DNA of 64,000 nt from contig NC_133296.1 in the NCBI RefSeq assembly GCF_005239225.2, positions 8,308,001 to 8,372,000 of the forward strand, given 5' to 3'. This DNA is from Populus alba (Eukaryota; Streptophyta; Magnoliopsida; Malpighiales; Salicaceae). Numbering within the stretch: the stretch's first letter is position 1; every line of letters begins with the position of its first letter. A program made the translations under genes and the position numbers. This document shows positions 1 through 12,270 of the stretch, piece by piece. The notes under the pieces are model-generated. The model worked only from the letters and a program-made list of their open reading frames with translations, was not told the origin of the DNA and ran no database searches.

Positions 1-1480
1 TTAATATTTTCAAATATCATTTTTCATGGTTTAGTTAAAAGTATTACTTTTCCTATGCTAAAAAATTTGGGAAACTTAATGGAGCTTCACCTCCTCTTTT
101 TTTTTCAAGTCAACCCTTTTTTTTTTCCATTCCCTTTTTTTTTTCCATTTAATTTCATCTTTTTATATATATATATATATTTCACCATTAGATTTTTTTT
201 AACAATTATTCAGGTTATTTTTTGATCGGCCAAGTTGATTGAATTATGTTAAGACAATCTTTACATGTTTTACTTTTAAACCCGAACTATGTAAGAACTC
301 AGGTTGAAAGATTCTTTCTATCAATTTAATTATTGTTTTCTCAATTTTATACTTAGATTTTTTTTTTTATCAGTTGGGTGGGTTGGCTTTGGACTGGAAA
401 AATCAACCAGGTCATATCAGCGTAACTCCCACATGATTTAATTTTAAACTTGGGCTAGGAAAGAATTGGGTCAACACTTTTTTATTTCTTGTCAATTTCA
501 TTTTTTTTTTTTACAGTCCGAACAGATTGCCTTTGGATGAGCTAACTTAATTGAGTTATGCCAAGTCAAATTTTATATAATTTAATTTTAAATCTAAGCT
601 GTATAAAAAATTGAATAAATTTCTTTTAAAATTAACTTCTTAGAATTGAGTTTAATAGGAATACTGATTTTTTATTTGACCTGCAACTATGTAAAGTAGT
701 TGATTTGTACAAGATACAAACAATACTCGCATCTAAACTCATAAGGGTCGATCATCCACCATAATTTTTCAAACACAACCAGTATCTTTATTTGCTCTAT
801 ACTAAACCCCCCTTTACATAATATTTTTGTATATATGTTATAAAAGAGATGCTTTTCAAATCGTTGCTTTTCTTTTTGTTCGAGGAGAATGCTTTTCTTC
901 TCTTTTGATTATTGATTACTGTAGTAGTTTTTTATTTGGATAGTCGGTGAACAAAATCTAAAGACCAAGCACATACAAGCCAGAAGGCAAGCACTAAATA
1001 CAGTGCAAAAGAGAGGGGAGGAGAGCTTAACGTGCGCCACAAGTTTGGTCTCGCGTAAGCTGTCGTCTCATAGCACCTGTTGTCTCTCCAAAACGCGTAA
1101 GTGCTTGCATCTGCACACGTCCAAATCCTCCTGGACCAAAAACTGTGGACTCCGACACTGCAAGGGAACTGCCAAGTTGCATATATTAAGTGTAAAATGC
1201 TTATTAAAATCATTAATTAATTTTCATCTTTTAAATCAGAATATCTATGTTTTTCACAGTAAACTAGATATTATTGTTATTTCAAATATCGCATATTAAA
1301 ACTTTAGAGAGGGAAATTTGCATCTAGAGAAGACAGATACTGTTTAAAACAAAACAGAAATGGAGTAATTTTAAATTTATTCATCTGAGTAACACAAAAA
1401 GTAATAGATATTCCTATGTAGACAAATATTACATCAAGACCTGAAAATAGTTTCTTACGAAAGTCTTAGGCACCTCAATG
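1..1480. other. Intergenic AT-rich sequence with diverged ~155-bp repeats
   Basis: No gene is recognised here. Poly-T runs and a TA microsatellite (about 163-180) are obvious. Between about 200 and 640 a T-rich segment recurs three times, anchored by similar 35-base blocks near 273-311, 442-475 and 586-620, so it looks like a decayed tandem array with a period of roughly 145-170 bases. The stretch 960-1170 is less AT-rich but has no convincing reading frame; the open frames on both strands are short and low in plausibility. Confidence 0.5.
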
Positions 1481-1524
1481 CAAACGAGCTTCCTATGTAG
1501 ACTTCCTATTCTCACAACCTTAAT

Positions 1525-1591
1525 TTGACTACCAACCTCTGACTTTGTCAACTCTGTCTCTCTCTTCTTTGTCTCATCTTCTCCATATAAA
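1525..1591 (+). promoter_or_regulatory. W-box cluster and TATA box of the secreted peptide gene
   Basis: TATAAA lies at 1586-1591, about 95 bases before the chosen start codon. Upstream are three TGAC cores within 27 bases: TTGAC at 1525-1529, TGAC at 1540-1543 and TTGAC on the opposite strand at 1547-1551. TTGAC(C/T) is the W-box bound by WRKY factors, and clustered W-boxes are typical of elicitor-responsive genes. Induction of this gene by defence signals is an inference from these motifs. Confidence 0.55.
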
Positions 1592-1682
1592 CCCCCGCAA
1601 GACCCTCATCAATCCCAACAATTTTCAAAATCTTCTCTCTACTACCCCATTTCATATTCTCTCAGCTCTCGACCGGTTTCTT

Positions 1683-2036
1683 ATGGCAAACCCAACGAAA
1701 TCCGGTAAGAATCTCAAACCAATTCTCTTCTTTTTCATCATCGTATCCCTATCTACTTCATCATCAGCCAGACCACTATATACCAATCTCTTGCAGAGCC
1801 TAACAGCAACAGAACCAGCTCTTCCCATGGAAAACATGGATGGCGTGTATGTGAATCCCACTATGGAGAAAGATTCTAAGCATGTTTTACCATGCCACAT
1901 GGAAATCGGCGAGGGGTCCAATATCGGATCGACAAGACTCGCCGGTAAATATGGACCCATGATTCTGAATGTGCTCCCAAAGGGAACAGTACCACCATCT
2001 GGACCAAGCAAAGGAGGCAACAGCCTTAACGATTGA
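1683..2036 (+). CDS. PIP/IDA-like secreted signalling peptide precursor (117 aa)
   Basis: A single-exon gene for a predicted secreted peptide precursor. Residues 1-29 form a signal peptide with a basic n-region, a hydrophobic core (PILFFFIIVSLST) and a likely cut after SSSA. A variable middle follows, and the C-terminus carries the conserved block LPKGTVPPSGPSKGGN. The SGPS core preceded by a Pro-rich stretch is the hallmark of the PAMP-induced peptide (PIP) and IDA-like families, which are processed to short apoplastic peptides sensed by HAESA/RLK7-type receptor kinases. The usual GxGH (PIP) or KRHN (IDA) ending is replaced by KGGN, so it may belong to the PIP-like branch. The in-frame ATG at 1545 is rejected because it lies upstream of the TATA box at 1586. 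The receptor and the exact subfamily are inferred. Confidence 0.78.
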   Translation: MANPTKSGKNLKPILFFFIIVSLSTSSSARPLYTNLLQSLTATEPALPMENMDGVYVNPTMEKDSKHVLPCHMEIGEGSNIGSTRLAGKYGPMILNVLPKGTVPPSGPSKGGNSLND

Positions 2037-4390
2037 AGGCAGAGAGCTAAACGGTTGAATCAAGTTCTAATAACTCCAATTTATTTTATTACTGTAATAT
2101 ATATATAAAAGTGGTTGACCTTGAGTTTATTTAATACGTAGAAGCGGTTTGTTCTCATCACAGGTTTGTTTTGCTATTGTATATAATCCGATGACATGGT
2201 CATTGGATTTATAGGCTATAAGAATTTCTGGATTGTCAATTTAATTTCATCAATGAAATGAATTCACGTAATACCCCTGTACTTTAAGTACAATATTCAT
2301 ATTTTCAATTGACCTTCACATGAAAATTAGGGGTATCTTTTTTATACAATCATAACCATATGATCTATCATAACTAAATATTTAACAATTTTATTAACAA
2401 ATATACTGGTACATAATTTCTATTTATATTGTTGTGTGAATACATCACTCTCCAATTTATTTACATGAAATTTATTTACAAACATTCACTAGACAATATT
2501 AGAATCTATTTAATATAAAAAAAACTAAGTAACTCGATAATTTTTCATGAGAAATCATGATATCCTAAAAAAATTACTTGTAAAATATACAAAATCATGA
2601 AACTTATAATAAATATTTGTGTTCTCTAGGTTATTAACAATTATCAATGATACAAGTAAAATCAATTGCACAAACTTATTTTTTTATAAATACATCAATC
2701 TATACTAGATTTAAATTTAATATATTTTCATCAATCATTGGTAAACTTTTATTTCATCATAGTACTCATTTAATGAACACAATCACATCATAGTTACTCT
2801 TGGTCATAACATGTTTAACTCATACTTCAATTTACTTTCTCAAATACACTTAACTCTTGCAATTATATATATATATATATATCATCTCTGGTTTAAACTA
2901 TTGTTTCCATCCCCAATACATTTAATTTATAACATTTTTTTTCTTACAAACATGTTTATGCCTTTTTAGCTTCTCGAGTATTTAATTTGTTTCAACCAAT
3001 ATTTAGGTTATTTTAACTCATTATATACCATTTTTGGCTCCCTCTTATGATTCATTTCAGATGCATATTTATATTCTCTCAACATATATTTTGTCGTTTT
3101 AACTTTTTATGTTATTATTTGCCTAGTTCAATCTCGTTTAGTTTGTATTCATTGTCATTATGGTCTATCATCTCAATTCTTTTTCACATAGACCATGCTA
3201 TTATCTTTCATACTATTTTTTACTCCTTTTGCTGTAACTAGGGATGTCGTTTGAATTTTGACAAATTAGCTAGGAATTGATGCAATTATGGTTGATTTCA
3301 TGCAATTGAGCATGAAAATAACATCAATTAGGTTGAATTTTGGTCAATTATGCTTTGGGTTGAATTTTGAGATAAATTGTTGTAATTGGCGATGTGGTTT
3401 GAATTGTGATAAATTAGAGAGAAATTGATGAAATTTGAGTTCATTTTATGCAATTAAGCACTAAGAATATGTCCAGTTAACCGAAATGGGTTTAAATATT
3501 TTTTACAGAATATCTTATAACATCTTTATGTTATGTCATTGTCATAACCCAACTTTTTACCTCTATTTTTCTAAAAAGTATCAAAAATTTTCAAAAAAAT
3601 TATTTTCAAAAAAATTTAATCATTTCACTATTTTCATTTTGTATGTCAAGTTAAGTGAGAAATAGTAAGATGATGATTAAAAAAAGTATAAAAATACAAA
3701 ATATAAAACTCTCAACAAAGGGTCTCTAGGGTTTGACAAATCCAATTGTAAGTCCAGTTTAGCCCATTTGAAACTCAACCAAGGCCTTAAGTCTCCCAAG
3801 TTTTGGACCAACCTGTCAGACCGGGTTTCAAAACTATGATTTTTTTTTACCTATTTTAACTTTGAAGAACCTACAATGAATATTTTTATAATTTATGTGT
3901 TTAACTTCTGTATATCAATGTTTTTATACATGAAATTGATTTATATATGTTGTTTAAGTTCAAATATATTTTTAGCTATAACATTCTCAAATAAATATTA
4001 AATAAAAAAGTAAAGACTAAAATTTTAAAATAAAATAAAAATAATGATTTATTGGTGTAGGTTTATTTGGAACGTATCCCACCCAAAATCCAAATATCAT
4101 GAAAATACTCTTTTTATGTGACACATTGCATGCTTTATTGGCATGCAAAGTATCTAAACTTTGAAAAATTGTATTCAAAATAATGCTTTGTTAAAGAAAA
4201 ATACCTTCAATCATAAATTAATTAAAACCCAATTTCATTAATCCAACATCAAATATGTAAACTCATTGTCAAATAAAACTAAATATATTATAAGTATATA
4301 TTGATGTAATTATTGAAATATTAAAGTCCAAAAATCAATTATAAACTTTCAAAGCAACCACTTAAGATTCTGAACCTCTTTCCAAACCAT
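2037..4390. other. Intergenic, AT-rich, no gene seen
   Basis: The first part is presumably the 3' UTR and terminator of the peptide gene. The rest is AT-rich with a TA microsatellite near 2864-2882. Short T-rich open frames (for example 3047-3241) have no recognisable protein character. At 3250-3460 the phrases 'tttgaattttg' and 'aaattga' recur irregularly, which looks like a decayed repeat. Nothing else can be supported. Confidence 0.5.
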
Positions 4391-4397
4391 CTAAAAA

Positions 4398-4690
4398 AAA
4401 ATAAGGTGATGTGGACACCTTTCAAGATACATTAAAATTATAATTGAATAGTTTTGCAACTTGACCCAACAAGAACCTGCATTGAAAAATAGTATAACCT
4501 TAAAAAACTCTCTACAAAAAAATATTTATACTAGGAAGAATCATAAACTATTAGGATATACCTAATGGATATGTATAAACCTAGTAAATAATAATAATCC
4601 AATGAACCAAAATTTAAATAAATGCCATATTATCTCTTAAAGGCATAATAATAACTAAAAAATAGCCCAACTTATTTAGGTAAACAAAGT
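4398..4690 (-). repeat. LTR-like copy (3' end of the Gypsy element)
   Basis: Direct-repeat partner of 10277-10740, lying just downstream of the Pol C-terminus on the minus strand, as expected for a 3' LTR. The inner boundary (between about 4690 and 4985) is not resolved, and no clear polypurine tract was found. Confidence 0.6.
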
Positions 4691-4988
4691 TGCTTTCATA
4701 ATCTACTAGTATAATCAAAACACAATTTTAAATGCATGGTTCTCTCTTGTCTTAATGAATTAGAATTGGATAAAAAATCCTTCTCTGTGAAGTTATGACT
4801 GAAAAAGTAGTGAAAGGTAAAAATTAACATATTTGAATCTTCTTATTCCAATCTTGTTGTAATGTTTGAATGCCAATCAACAAGCCTTTCTCAAACATGA
4901 AATAAATTAATAAAGTCTCTTTAAACCTCTTAACCCTAAGTCTTGTCACTAGACTGATTAGAACCTCTAACAGATCTCTTGGTGTTGC

Positions 4989-5990
4989 TTAAGTTATATC
5001 ATTTCTTCTCTCATCAAAAGAATTTGTCCTCGAATCATCTCCTACATCAAATAAAAAGATATCATAAACATTAAATGTAACATCAACACCATACTTACTT
5101 GGTAAATCTATTTTGGAGGCATTTTTATTAATTCTCTCCGTGATACGAAAAAGACCATATCCTTGAGGCATCAGTTTTGATATCCATTGTTTAGGAAACC
5201 TTTCCTTCCTTATATATACCTAAACTCAATATCTTGGTTCAAACCTTATTAATTTTCATCCTCTATTAGCCTTGAATGTATATTGCTCATTTTTTCCCCC
5301 CTCTACTATTGCCGTATCTATGCATGTAAGTCTTTCAACTGTGCTTTTTTATTACCATCAAGACTAACAATTTTATCAATATATAAAGGAATCAAGTCTA
5401 ATGATGTTTAAAGATTAAAACCATAAACAATCTCAAATTATGAATAATCAATAGTAGAATACACATTATGATTATATGTAAATTCAATAAATGGCAAACA
5501 ATCTTCTTAATTTTTAAGATTATTTTTAAATGATAGCGCTTCTCAATCTTTTCAAACAATCCTTGGAACACCATGTAACCAAACTACCTCCCTAAAAAAT
5601 CCCTAGAAAATAGCCCACTATATTAATTCAAACATCAATTTTATGGCAAGATATGAAATGTGTCTTCTTAGAAAATCTATCTACAACAACAGCTATGAAG
5701 TCTCTTCCTTTCATTGACCTAACTAAACCCAAAATAAAATTCACAGAAATATCAACACAAGGTTCTTTAGGAACATATAAAAGTATATATAACCTATAAG
5801 GCATCACGTTAGACTTAGCTTATTTACATGTTATGCACCTATCATAAATTCTTTACATATTTCTATTAATGTTAGGCTAATAAAAATATTCATGTAAAAA
5901 TTCTAAAATCTTAGTAATCCTAAAGTGTCATGTTAAGTCGCTACGATTAGCTTTCATTACAAGCAATTCATGCATTAAATAATTAGACAC
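4989..5990 (-). pseudogene. Gypsy Pol integrase and C-terminus remnant
   Basis: On the minus strand, 5900-5990 resembles the zinc-binding N-terminal integrase region. The piece at 5641-5700 reads VVVDRFSKKTHFI, part of the integrase catalytic core. The last open piece, 4989-5171, contains INKNASKIDLPSKYGVDVTF followed by FDVGDDSRTN, the typical C-terminal tail of plant Gypsy polyproteins. Stops and frameshifts break the gene throughout. Confidence 0.8.
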
Positions 5991-6249
5991 ACATAATCTT
6001 TTATCTCTAAATAAAAATCCATTATGCCTTAAAAACTCATTAGTTACCATAAGTTCAGAATGGAAATAAATTTCATCAAAATCAGCATCATTCTTTCACT
6101 TTCTTAAATCTTAAAGGTCTAGTATTCAAAGTATTAAGAATAACATGCCTTTACGATAATTTATTTGTAACTATATTTTCCTTATCGTATTTTTATTTGA
6201 TGATGTATAGGAATGTCTCAATAAATTTCACCCACTAACATGTTTTATA

Positions 6250-6460
6250 ATTCAACTTACATTGACTTTTTCAAATATTGATGATTGATATGGATCTCAA
6301 ACTTCTTAGGTTAAATGTAATGTTGCCAAGTCTTCAAAGTCCTTACTAATACATACATCATTTTATCATATCTTGGATAGTTTAGAGTTACAACATTAAG
6401 TTTTTCTCTAAAATAGGCCACAAGTCTTTTATCATATATTAAAGCAACACTAATACCTAT
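6250..6460 (-). pseudogene. Gypsy Pol RNase H remnant
   Basis: The minus strand encodes [24 protein letters not shown] and TLKTWQHYI in one frame, the region joining reverse transcriptase to RNase H in plant Ty3/Gypsy Pol. A stop codon interrupts the conserved segment after WQHYI. The reverse transcriptase that should precede it (higher coordinates) is not recognisable. Confidence 0.75.
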
Positions 6461-6669
6461 ACTTGAAACATCATATTTTTATCTCAAAGTTTTATAGTCA
6501 AAACAAGAAATCATTTTGCTTTACAATTGAAGTATCAAAATATTACAACTCCTTAAAAAACTAAAGCATGTTTTTATAATAACATTTCTAATAATATAAG
6601 ATAACCTTTAATTTATGTACATGTACATCTTAAATGCATGCCTATCACATAAATAAAATGATTGATTGA

Positions 6670-8000
6670 CGAGTTTAAATACTGAAATTAAAAGAACAAA
6701 TAGAGGGCCAAACTTAGAAAAGAGATGCTGGTTCAGTCCAAACTAAAACACCGTTTGGTAATTGCGTCATATCTGGAGATGTAGATCTCGGATTTAGGTC
6801 TGCTTTATATGGATGGAAAGATAAGACATAGGCCTAAAACTTTCATGTGGAGTCCAAGATTTAAAAAGGCCATTTCCAAGTCTAAATTATAGCAACAACG
6901 GAAAAGTCTGAATTTGTCCTGCAGCTGAAACACTGTTCAGTGTTCAGCTCATATCTTGAGTTCTAGAAGTCCAAATGACCTCAATATTTTTTCCTGGAAA
7001 GATGAGACAATTTACTAGAACTTTTATGCGTACATGTTATTCAAATTCGGATGTTATCAATGATGTTTTATTCAGACAAGAAAATAAGGATTGTCACCAA
7101 GTCAAAATGTGGTCACCCACTCAACAATTAGTCATCAAATCAATAGTTTTAAATTGGCCTATAAAGGAGGCATTTGCCATGCATTTAGGCATCTTGGTTG
7201 TTTAGATCAAGATCATGCTCTTTATTTTTTTTTTTATTATTATTTTTGTAATGTTTATGTTTTATTTCATGTTATATTTTCCTTAATCTCTTGTTTATGC
7301 TTTTCATTTCCTTTACTATACTTATGTTCTTGTATTGTTTATTTATGTTTATCTTCTTCATTATGTTTAACTAAGTTTGTTATGTCAAGGTGAAAATGTT
7401 TCACTAATGGTGTTAGAATAGGTATAATATAAACTCAACATAGATTTCAATGTTTATATCCAAAAAAGTTTGTTATTAACATGTCTTATCTTTTTATCTT
7501 ACTAATTCTTAATACCTTACTTGTTAAATGGTTAATCTAGATTTATGTTGTATAACACTTGGTACAACAAATGCTTGACACTTTTATAGCCAACTGTATG
7601 GTATAACCTACACCTGTACTATGAAAGGAACTTGATTTGTTGTTAACATAAGTTAGCATCATGAATTCCTGACAATATTTGAAAGTTTGGTGTTACTTAA
7701 ATAACATAATTAATATGATCATGTTAAAATTTATAATGAACTATTAAGGATAAATCATCCGATTGGAACCTCCTTTGTGTGTGGTTTCCAGTTGATTAAT
7801 ACAAAGAGTTTATGCTATACTTATTTTTAATATCATTAGTGGATCTTTTAACCTTGACAATTATTTTATCATTGTTTAATCATTACATCAATATCTCATA
7901 AATTCTCATAAACTCTTTATTTTATTAAATATATATATTATTTGTAATTTATATAATTCACCTCTTTATGGTTTGACCCAGTTTTGCCGGGTCATTCATT
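6670..8000. mobile_element. Unclassified LTR-like insertion within the Gypsy element
   Basis: This stretch sits where the reverse transcriptase should be, but shows no pol similarity. It holds a 'TATAAAGGAGGCATT'-type block (about 7160-7175) followed by T-rich sequence, as in LTR promoters. It also has a phrase around 6945-6975 ('catatcttgagttctagaag') resembling the repeated unit at 14.3-14.9 kb. A solo LTR or nested fragment is plausible; ends were not found. Confidence 0.35.
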
Positions 8001-8329
8001 ACTTCGACACTCTTGCACTTGAGATAAAGACATCAATCTTTTGGTCGTGTCACTAAACATCATTTTCACTAACCTAATCATTCAAAAATCTCATTATAAC
8101 CAATAATTCACCATTAACAACATATTCAACATTAATCTCTCATTAATGGTTTGACTGAATATTATTTCTTTCCATTTCCTCTATTTCCACAACATGCTTT
8201 CTAACATATGAGGGTTTGACAACTTTAGGTATTGCTAATGGCTTTATTTGTGCATTACCCCTTCTTTTGAAATTCAACTTCCAATCATGAAAGTATCACA
8301 AATAATTGTCTAGTCTTACATTACCTTTT

Positions 8330-8800
8330 ATTTTCAATTGTTTTTCCACCTTTATAATCATATGCACCATATCTTTAATTTCTGAATAATGTTGTAATTC
8401 AATCATATTAGCAATGTATATTTAAACCATTTAAAAATCTAGGGGGCTTCCCTTTTTAAAAAAATATTAACTTTAATCATAACTATTTTCATCTTTTTAA
8501 AACACTCATCCACACTTTTAAAACCCTGAGATAAAAATTGCAATCTATTATATACATTTATATGGTAATGATTACGGACAAACATCTTCCTCATGATTGT
8601 TTTCATCTCCTTCTATATGTCAATGGGTCATTCTCCATTACACCTACCTACAACAAGTTGATCCTATCAATTAATAACATAATTAGTGAATTCAATTGTA
8701 ACTAGTTTTACCTTATTTTCCTCTGAATATTGATGGCAATCAAATAAAAATTCCACCTTATTTTCCCAATACAAACAAGCCTCTAGATCATTATTTCCTT
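8330..8800 (-). pseudogene. Gypsy gag remnant
   Basis: Translation of the minus strand gives pieces typical of the Retrotrans_gag domain: a DLEACLYWENKVEFLFDCHQ-like start (8760-8790 and onward), then KVKLVTIEFTNY, and at the other end IANMIELQHYSEIKDMVHM (about 8355-8415). The order and spacing fit plant Gypsy gag. Stops and frameshifts separate the pieces, so no protein is made. Confidence 0.75.
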
Positions 8801-9583
8801 GAATATTGGAATTTTAAGTTTTATACTACCTAAATTACGATTTAAATCATAATGATCATCAAAATTTCTTAATTGGCTTAAATCCCTATTTGACTAAAAT
8901 CTACCACCAAACTCTCTCCTTGTCTCTGTCTCATATAAGAGATTTTAGTGTGCTTGAGACTTCCTTTCATGATTAACTATATCATCCTCATCCTTCTAAT
9001 CGGAGTTTTTAGCTACACTTTCATCTGGAGGAGAAAGTGCTCATCTAGTCGACCTTTTAACCTTATTCCTTTTACGACTATGAACGTTATATCAACTAAT
9101 CATCTTCGTACTCATTTTAACCATCTTTCCTATCAAAGCCTCCATCATTACCTCAAACCTATCTTTCCTTTCTACAATATCTTCACCTTTAATTGTGTCA
9201 CACTTTTGTATGACATTATGAATACCTGCAATAAAGGTTAGTAGCAAACACAAATTTTCACATACACTTTCTCACGTGTTTGCACTCAATTTAATATCAC
9301 TTCACTCAAATTTCATATAATTCAATTGGATTTTTCACTCTAATAATCTTACTATGCTATTTACCTCCTTTACTTAGGTTCTTAAAAGAAAATTATCAAA
9401 TAATTAATCAAAATAACATAGGGACTTTTTATAATAAATACTCAAGAATCAAGGAAATATATGAATAGCAATGTAAATTTATGTGAAATATAATAATGAA
9501 AAGAAGACATGATATAAAAGAAATGGAGTTTATGTTAAAGATTCAAAGAAAACTAACTAATTCAACTTCAAAAATTCCAAGAA

Positions 9584-9863
9584 AATAATTAAAATAAAGC
9601 AAGAAAGATCTATACTACCCAAATTTAAATGAAACAATGCAAGATAATCCAAGAAAAACAAGAATTCAATTCATCAATATTAAGATTTGGTATGTACCTA
9701 TTTGATAAAATCAAGAAAATATTAACAATTAAAATAAATTAAGAAAGATTTATACTACTTGAATTTAAATGAAACAAGGCATCATAATCTAGAGAAAACA
9801 AGAATTCAATTTGTAAATATCAAGTTTTGGTATGTACCTATTCGACAAAATCAAAACTATATT
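9584..9863. repeat. Two tandem copies of a 140-bp unit
   Basis: The copies are 9584-9723 and 9724-9863. Anchors such as 'ggtatgtacctat' (starting near 9689 and 9829) and 'aattaaaataaa' (9587 and 9727) are exactly 140 bases apart. The copies differ at scattered positions. They lie in the leader between the 5' LTR and gag of the Gypsy element. Confidence 0.85.
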
Positions 9864-10276
9864 CAAGAAACTTTCGACCAACCTAAAATGCAAGGGTGTG
9901 TATTCGTTTATGTCATAACTTGTCAATTCAATCAATTCATGTAATTTTTCTTCAACTTTTCCCCTTTTTTTATCCATATAATTTGACAAGAACAAGATTT
10001 TTTTTTACTCTAGGCCAAAATCAAGAAAGATAGAAGATGAAGATCATAAACATAATTTTCTTTTGATGTGTGTCACAAAAATCAAGAACCTAAGAAAGAT
10101 GATTTTTTTATATAGGGTTTGACTTAAAATTTAAAATAATAAGAGAATAATATAGTCTTTTTTGTTTTAAGAAATAAGACCCTAGAAAAAACTAGGATGA
10201 AAGAAAATCAAGAAACAACACAAACTAAAGATTAAAGGGATATAACATAACAATAGCACAAGCTCATATATCAGCT

Positions 10277-10740
10277 AATGCGAACACCTCCTAAGATATG
10301 TTAAAATTATATTTTAATGATTTATATCTTGACATAACAAAAACCTATCTTGAAGAACCAAAGTTTTATAGAATGATCACCCCCACCCTACATCTATAAA
10401 AAGATGTAAATAAGTAGTATAAAATCACAACGAAGTTGATCAATCATTCAAAGAGTTTACAAATTCAATTAAGAAATTAGTATGGAAATCACTCAACCAT
10501 ATAAAAGATAGCAAAACTATTGACTTCTTTATTAAAAATAGTCTAACCTTAAAAAGTCTATAAAAGAGTATTTGTATTAGAAACAATCTTATGTCTAACA
10601 TGATATATTTAATGGGTATGGATAAACCTAATAAATAATAATAATCTAATGAACCCAAATTTAAATGAAGTCCCTAATATTTTTAAAATGCCTAATAATA
10701 AGAAAAAAAATAAATAAAACAATAACCCAACTAATTTATC
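10277..10740 (-). repeat. LTR-like copy (5' end of the Gypsy element)
   Basis: This segment aligns colinearly with 4398-4690. Shared blocks include the ones around 'aatagtctaaccttaaaaa' (10536-10554), the 'taataataatctaatgaacc' block near 10640, and the 'aataacccaacta' block near 10720. It holds an insertion of about 140 bases relative to the other copy. Boundaries are approximate because the pair has diverged strongly, which indicates an old insertion. Confidence 0.65.
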
Positions 10741-10852
10741 ATGTTCATCTCATTAGTAATTTAATTATAAATAAAAATCATGCTAAAAGAGTAATAAATT
10801 CAATCTCATGCACTTATATTTTTGAAATATAAAAAAGGTACAATCTTACCAC

Positions 10853-10858
<6 letters not shown>

Positions 10859-10888
<30 letters not shown>
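10859..10888. repeat. AT microsatellite
   Basis: An uninterrupted TA dinucleotide run just outside the right LTR-like copy of the Gypsy element. Confidence 0.9.
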
Positions 10889-10890
<2 letters not shown>

Positions 10891-10978
10891 CGCCCACTGG
10901 GATATTACCATATATTAATAAATATTACCAAATATTTAAAGAAATTCGCGGGTTAGGAAATCAGGGTGAAATAATCTG

Positions 10979-12270
10979 TCAATGTTGAAATAAAAAATGC
11001 TTAAAATAACTTGCCATCAGACAAAAAATCTGTTTTGAAGCAAGATTTTGGACATCTTTTTGTAAAACTTCTTTTGTAGATTTGCAATCAATACATAAAA
11101 GAAATTTTTGATTTAACAAATTACTTTGAAATTTTGTAATGCAAATAACAATTGAAAGAATCTCTTTTTTGATAGTGGAGTAATTTCTAAAATGAAAATT
11201 GTCCATATTTTTTATGAGATTTTCATTTGTTGTCTTCTTGCCACCGACACTTAATTTGTCTGTTTGTAGCATCAAGCAATATTTGTAGAAAAAGGCCTAC
11301 AAAAAATGGGCCTAAAACAAAAGGACTCAAAATAGTTGAGTCGAAAAGATATGGGCTTTAAACAAATAAGCCTGAAATACTTTTCTTCTTTTTTTAATGT
11401 CTCTTGATAGGTGGCAAAATGCCAAAGCAGTCATCTTAATTATCGTCTCCAAAAGAAATGGTAGGAGATGTCGAGTCAAATGAGTTGGATTAGGACAAGA
11501 CTATTTTTAGGTCTTGGCTTTGTATAATGTCTTGTACTATTTGGAGGTATTCTTCCTCAATTCTAGCGGAGGCAAGGAAAGCTGCCATTTGAGCCTTCTA
11601 GGCTAGAAATTTTGATTGAGGATGATGATCAATGATGGGAGTTGTTTAATGCTTTTATATCCATTTTGTAATAGCTAATTTGAAACTTTTGGATTCGGTT
11701 GCAAATGAATCCTACAATTTGATTTTGAATTTGTGGACAAATACTGGATGTCTGTTTTGGAGATTGTAATCATAGAACCATAGACATACCCATGAAACAA
11801 AAACCTTTGTATAGAAAATGAGAAGGGAAGGAAACTTCTTTTCAGAAGGGGTTGGTTGAAAATTATTTTTGAAATGGAGGTAATCATTTTCAACCAAAGG
11901 GTGTTCTTTGAGGTAGTCAACATGACATCCAAAATAGTCCCACAATTGGAGGAACCAGAGGGGAAGGTTTGTAGTATTCATGACACTATGAATCCATATA
12001 ACTTATAGCCTGTTTTCTAGTTTATCTTTTCAATCTATGGATTTTGTTTTTCATAGGACTAATTCTATTTCAGCTTCCTCTACCTCTGAAACTTTTAAAA
12101 GTAGAAGGATTGTACAAAGTGAAGAGATAACAATTGAGGATTTTACAAAAAACATTAATGATTGGAAAATTTCAAAGATTTCTCAAACACAGATTTATCA
12201 AAAATCAAAATATGATATTTTCAAAACAGATTTTACTATCAAAATTGAAGAAAGAGATATTTAGCTTTTC
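10979..12270. pseudogene. Rearranged endogenous caulimovirid (pararetrovirus) fragments
   Basis: Three short open pieces look like parts of a Caulimoviridae polyprotein, closest in my memory to petuvirus-like integrants of plant genomes. The piece 10979-11275 (minus) has RNase H-like character; 11675-11981 (minus) and 12037-12264 (plus) look like structural or movement-protein parts. The strand switch between the second and third pieces, and the lack of any long frame, show rearrangement and loss. This is a relic with no intact gene. Family assignment is from pattern recognition only; a Gypsy origin for the RNase H-like piece is the main alternative. Confidence 0.55.

Larger units (their letters stand above)
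4398..10740 (-). mobile_element. Degenerate Ty3/Gypsy LTR retrotransposon
   Basis: Read on the minus strand the order is: LTR-like copy (about 10277-10740), gag remnant (about 8330-8800), RNase H remnant (6250-6460), integrase remnant and Pol C-terminus (4989-5990), second LTR-like copy (about 4398-4690). The two end copies share long blocks, for example around 'cctaataaataataataatc' in the right copy and 'cctagtaaataataataatc' in the left copy. The right copy has about 140 extra bases. gag and pol are broken by many stops and frameshifts. The reverse transcriptase region is missing or replaced between 6.5 and 8.2 kb. Exact LTR ends, primer-binding site and target duplication were not found. 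The element is old and inactive. Confidence 0.8.

Noticed and set aside
1545..1682. In-frame ATG extending the secreted peptide by 46 residues
   Set aside because: It lies upstream of the TATA box at 1586-1591, and the extension would bury the signal peptide inside the protein.
1652..2020. Minus-strand open frame of 122 codons
   Set aside because: It is the shadow of the secreted peptide gene, which has a clear signal peptide and a family motif on the plus strand.
7091..7393. Plus-strand open frames around 6975-7393
   Set aside because: The hydrophobic, Phe/Tyr-rich sequence reflects T-rich LTR-type DNA; no domain is visible and the region replaces the reverse transcriptase of a dead element.
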